DNA of 9,391 bases from DASXTS01 sp036505275 (GTDB lineage Bacteria; Actinomycetota; Actinomycetes; Mycobacteriales; Pseudonocardiaceae), in contig DASXTS010000302.1 of assembly GCA_036505275.1 (NCBI GenBank), positions 1 to 9,391 on the forward strand. Reading direction: 5' to 3'. The stretch's first letter is position 1. Each line of letters opens with the position of its first letter. The position numbers were made by a program, and so were the translations under genes. Positions 6,635-9,391 of the stretch are shown piece by piece. The notes beneath the pieces are model-generated. The model made no database searches and was not told the DNA's origin. It worked only from the letters and a program-made list of their open reading frames with translations.

Positions 6635-8521
6635 GTGCCTACAATCCGGCCAGTGAATGATCAGCTGGCCGGATTGACCGGCGAGTGGGCCCTATGGCGC
6701 GACTGTGCCGTGCGTAGCGCCGGGTTCCCGGTACGCGGCCTCGACGTCTTCGGATCCGACGAGAGCGCGGGCCTGCGGGCCGTCGCCGGCGATCCGGCCT
6801 TTCGTGAGGCGGTGACCTGGCAGAACCGCGAGGCCCTGCACAACGCGGTGGACAAGGTCGCCGCCGGTTCGCCGACCGGAGCGAGCACCCGGCGCCGGCG
6901 CGAGGAGGTGGTGGCGAACTACTGGCAGCGGTACTGCGCCAAGAACGAGACCATCGGCTTCTTCGGCCCGCTGGCGTGGGGGCGGCTGGCGGACTCCGGG
7001 CCCGCCGTCGCCTACCGCGCCGGACGGGTGGACGCGCAGCGCAGTGTGCATTTCGAGCAGTGGGCGATCGAGGCGCTGGCGCAGAGCCTCGGCCTGCCCG
7101 ATCCGATCCCGCTGGGCCCGCACCCCGAGCGGGACCTGCGGATCCGGCTGCAGCGGTCACCCCACAGCGACGACGGCCTGGCGGCGCTCGACCTGTTGGA
7201 GAGCCGCCGCAGCGCGGTGGCCGAGGCCACCCGGGACAAGCTCGACGCCGCCCTGGCGCATCTCGACCGCACGTTCGTCGAGCTCACCCGGCAGGAGCCG
7301 TGGCGCAAGCCCGGGGAGGCCTACGGCGCCAGGACACCGGTGTACCTGGACTGCCTGCGGGATCTGCAGCTCTCCGTCGGACCGGGGATGCGCGACGAGA
7401 TGGCCGGGGCACTTCCGGCGCTGCTGGCAAGCTCGCGCTGGTACTGCGACCGGATCTTCGACATCGGCCGCACGCTCATGCGGGACGCGATCGGCGAACG
7501 GATGGCGTCCGGCCCGACGATCGGGCGGATCCTCGGCGAGCTGATGCGGATACCGGCCCAGGTGCACGCCGTCACGGCCCAACTGCAAACGAAATGGGCG
7601 CAGCTGCTCCATGCCAACGAGCCGCAGACGCTGGTCGAGCGCGCTTCGCAGGTATTCGCCAGCGGCGGCCCCGGGTGGCCGTTGAGCGTCTACCACTCGC
7701 CCGACGTGCAGATCGCCGCGGCCAGCGCACTCGCCATCGAGGGCGGGGACTTCCTGTCGGTCGTCGGCGACTTCCACCCCGGCGCCAACCCGCTGTGCCA
7801 GGGCATGTTCGCCACCCGCCATCCCGACCGCGAGCAATTCGTCACCGCGATCCACACCGAGGTCGGGCGACCGATCGTGTTCCTCATCCCGCCGCGCAAC
7901 GTCCCGCGGATGACCTCGCGGGTGATGCCAGCGTTCACCGAACCGACCGACATCCACGTGGCCGCCACACCCGGGGCCTGCATGCCCGACGGCTTCCCCA
8001 CCATCGACGTCGGGCGGCTTCTCATCGACGGCGAGGACGTCGTCGAACCCACCCAGGGGATCCGGTTCCCACTGATCGAGCTGCTCAGCTCTCCCCTGTT
8101 TATGGCCGCGATCCGGACCTGGGACCCGTTCCCGACCGGCGGCCACGCGCCGCGGATCACAGTCGGGCGGACCGTGCTGCGGCGCGAAACCTGGAACGTG
8201 GTCGCCAGCAACGCCCCACAGCACCCGCAGGACCTGCCCGGCTGGGCCCGCGCGCTCGGCATGCCCAGGCGGGTGTTCGCCAAGTCGCCGCTGGAGGACA
8301 AACCCGTCTACATCGACTTCACCAGCCCGATCCTGATGCGAACCACCGGCCGCATGCTGCGCCACGCCGCGGCCGCCACCCCGCAACGCCCGGTCCGGTT
8401 CACCGAAATGCTCCCCACTCCAGATCAGTGCTGGCTGCGCGACGACGACGGTGACGCATTCACCAGCGAGCTCCGGCTGGTATGCGTCGACCTCACCCGG
8501 CGGGCCGGCACCACCAGCTGA
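6635..8521 (+). CDS. Stand-alone LanB-type dehydratase N-terminal (glutamylation-like) domain protein
   Basis: A 628-residue protein resembling the N-terminal domain of lanthipeptide dehydratases (Lant_dehydr_N). Residues 97-112 read YWQRYCAKNETIGFFG, the form seen in a divergent actinobacterial subgroup where classical LanB has R-x-x-P-F-G-x-x-A. Other landmarks are GARTPVYLDCLRDLQL (about 230-245) and, from residue 543, MPRRVFAKSPLEDKPVYIDF, resembling the end of the glutamylation domain. In classical LanB this domain uses glutamyl-tRNA to glutamylate Ser/Thr of a peptide, and a separate domain then eliminates glutamate. No elimination domain follows: the protein ends about 60 residues past the last landmark. 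It may be half of a split dehydratase, a peptide aminoacyl-tRNA ligase, or a different tRNA-dependent enzyme. The start is a GTG at 6635 with a weak ribosome binding site; a GTG at 6653 is possible. No transmembrane segment is visible. It is probably transcribed alone, between a hairpin upstream and a convergent gene downstream. Confidence 0.75.
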   Translation: MPTIRPVNDQLAGLTGEWALWRDCAVRSAGFPVRGLDVFGSDESAGLRAVAGDPAFREAVTWQNREALHNAVDKVAAGSPTGASTRRRREEVVANYWQRYCAKNETIGFFGPLAWGRLADSGPAVAYRAGRVDAQRSVHFEQWAIEALAQSLGLPDPIPLGPHPERDLRIRLQRSPHSDDGLAALDLLESRRSAVAEATRDKLDAALAHLDRTFVELTRQEPWRKPGEAYGARTPVYLDCLRDLQLSVGPGMRDEMAGALPALLASSRWYCDRIFDIGRTLMRDAIGERMASGPTIGRILGELMRIPAQVHAVTAQLQTKWAQLLHANEPQTLVERASQVFASGGPGWPLSVYHSPDVQIAAASALAIEGGDFLSVVGDFHPGANPLCQGMFATRHPDREQFVTAIHTEVGRPIVFLIPPRNVPRMTSRVMPAFTEPTDIHVAATPGACMPDGFPTIDVGRLLIDGEDVVEPTQGIRFPLIELLSSPLFMAAIRTWDPFPTGGHAPRITVGRTVLRRETWNVVASNAPQHPQDLPGWARALGMPRRVFAKSPLEDKPVYIDFTSPILMRTTGRMLRHAAAATPQRPVRFTEMLPTPDQCWLRDDDGDAFTSELRLVCVDLTRRAGTTS

Positions 8522-8546
8522 CGGCCGCGGGTCGAGCTCTGTAGCC

Positions 8547-8569
8547 CGCCGCCGGTGACCAAGGCGGCG
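8547..8569. terminator. Short GC hairpin between convergent genes
   Basis: CGCCGCC (8547-8553) pairs with GGCGGCG (8563-8569) around a 9-base loop, inside the 93-base gap between the LanB-like gene and the FIST gene. It could end transcription from either side. Such GC-rich pairings arise often by chance here, so support is modest. Confidence 0.35.
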
Positions 8570-8614
8570 CCGCGCGTGGCACCCGATCCATCCGCGCGCA
8601 ACGCCGGCCGGGGC

Positions 8615-9391
8615 TCACCCGCTGCCGCGGTCGAAGGCAAGCACCGACGCGGTGAAGCCGTGCAGGTGGTTGCGGCCGGCGACCGGACCGATCTCGCCGG
8701 CCGCGAAGAAGCCTGCTACGCCCGTGATGCCGAGGCCCTCGCGCACCGCCAGCACGTCGTGATCCGCTTGCGGGAACAGCCCAGCGCCGCGGCCGTTGCA
8801 GGAGAAAAGCAAGGCGCCGTCGACGGGTCCGTCGGCGCGGAACCGGGCCACCAGCTGCCGCAGGTCTTCGTGCGCCGCGGCGGCGTCCCCGACCTGGAAA
8901 CGCACGGTCTGCCCTACCTCAATCGGGCTGCCGACGGCCACGGCGCCGCTGCGGGGATCCGCGCCCAGGACGGCACGGATCAGGAAGTCGCCCTGCTCGT
9001 GCTCCTCGGCGTACTCATCGATCGAGATGCCGATGTGCAGTCCGTGCATCGCCAGTGTCTGCTCGTCGGGTGGCAGTGCCCGCACGATCTCCTCGAGCTT
9101 GCGGTAGGCGTTCATGCCGGCCAGCTCGCGCAGCACGTTGCCATCGGACCTGGTCACCGTCATGGTCGGCCCGATCGGCCGGCAGCCCTGGCTGACCAGT
9201 GTGCGGACCGCAACGGGCCCACCGAGGAGCACCCCGACCGCGCCGCCGTCGACCACCCGCCCATCAACGAACAGCCGCGTCGAGCCGGGTCCGCCGAGCC
9301 CGCTCGCCAGCCCCCCGACGAGCGGCAACCCGTCCAGCACGTCGGTGGACTGCTCGACGAACGGGCTGATCGGGAAGGAGTGCGCGTCGGC
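8615..9391 (-). CDS. FIST-domain sensory protein (N-terminus cut by window edge)
   Basis: The frame is open from the right window edge to a TGA at 8615-8617, giving 258 visible residues; the N-terminal part (about 120-140 residues by comparison with typical FIST proteins) is outside. The visible part has a FIST_N end (PLVGGLASGLGGPGSTRLF, then GAVGVLLGGP). A full FIST_C domain follows, with LLFSCNGRGAGLFPQADHD and GVAGFFAAGEIGPVAGRNHL followed by HGFTASVLAF near the C-terminus. FIST domains are predicted small-ligand sensors, often fused or linked to signalling proteins; here no output domain follows FIST_C, so this appears to be a stand-alone FIST protein. Upstream neighbours are not visible. 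It converges on the LanB-like gene, so a shared operon is excluded. No membrane segment is seen in the visible part. The GTG at 9340 is internal to the frame, not the true start. Confidence 0.85.
   Translation of the reverse strand, partial: ADAHSFPISPFVEQSTDVLDGLPLVGGLASGLGGPGSTRLFVDGRVVDGGAVGVLLGGPVAVRTLVSQGCRPIGPTMTVTRSDGNVLRELAGMNAYRKLEEIVRALPPDEQTLAMHGLHIGISIDEYAEEHEQGDFLIRAVLGADPRSGAVAVGSPIEVGQTVRFQVGDAAAAHEDLRQLVARFRADGPVDGALLFSCNGRGAGLFPQADHDVLAVREGLGITGVAGFFAAGEIGPVAGRNHLHGFTASVLAFDRGSG

Noticed and set aside
6976..8454. A 492-codon plus-strand frame inside the LanB-like gene
   Set aside because: It is a shifted-frame shadow, very rich in Arg, Pro and Gly, without motifs, while the other frame has family landmarks throughout.
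8425..8640. A 71-codon minus-strand frame with a Ser/Thr-rich end, considered as a RiPP precursor for the LanB-like enzyme
   Set aside because: It is antisense to the end of the LanB-like gene and overlaps the end of the FIST gene. Its Ser-rich stretch is a by-product of the coding sequence on the other strand, and I see no leader-core organisation.

Overview
This is high-GC DNA with compact divergent and convergent gene pairs, strong G/C third-position bias, GTG starts and an actinobacterial style of regulators. It most likely comes from an actinomycete chromosome, for example a Micromonosporaceae- or Streptosporangiales-like genome. The genus cannot be fixed from the sequence. I see no rRNA, tRNA, CRISPR array or insertion sequence. 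No stretch over 300 bases lacks a gene.

Left part (1-2968): a left-truncated, minus-strand adenylate-forming enzyme of the LuxE/PaaK type (1-1000) is divergent from an AraC-family regulator with a DJ-1/PfpI-like N-terminal domain (1131-2126). A 29-bp interrupted inverted repeat lies between them and is a candidate operator. A classical short-chain dehydrogenase/reductase (2192-2968, minus) converges on the regulator. These three may be a small regulated acyl-activation/redox cluster, but that is inference.

Middle part (2969-6504): a complete two-component system on the minus strand. It has a roughly ten-helix membrane histidine kinase of the HisKA_3 class (3794-5680), translationally coupled through an ATGA overlap to a NarL/FixJ response regulator (3135-3797). 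The kinase carries two unusual in-gene tandem repeats, three WLAR units before its first helix and five PLPEP/PLGEP units at its C-terminus. It is divergent from a small integral membrane protein (5842-6504). The shared promoter region holds a perfect 7-1-7 palindrome, CGGGAACAGTTCCCG, a good candidate site for the response regulator.

Right part (6505-9391): after a strong 13-bp hairpin (6537-6576) comes a 628-residue stand-alone homologue of the N-terminal (glutamylation) domain of LanB lanthipeptide dehydratases (6635-8521). There is no elimination domain and no evident precursor peptide beside it. It converges on a FIST-domain sensory protein (8615-9391, minus) that is cut by the window end. 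The LanB-like gene is the most interesting element: it could be a split dehydratase half, a peptide aminoacyl-tRNA ligase, or another tRNA-dependent enzyme.
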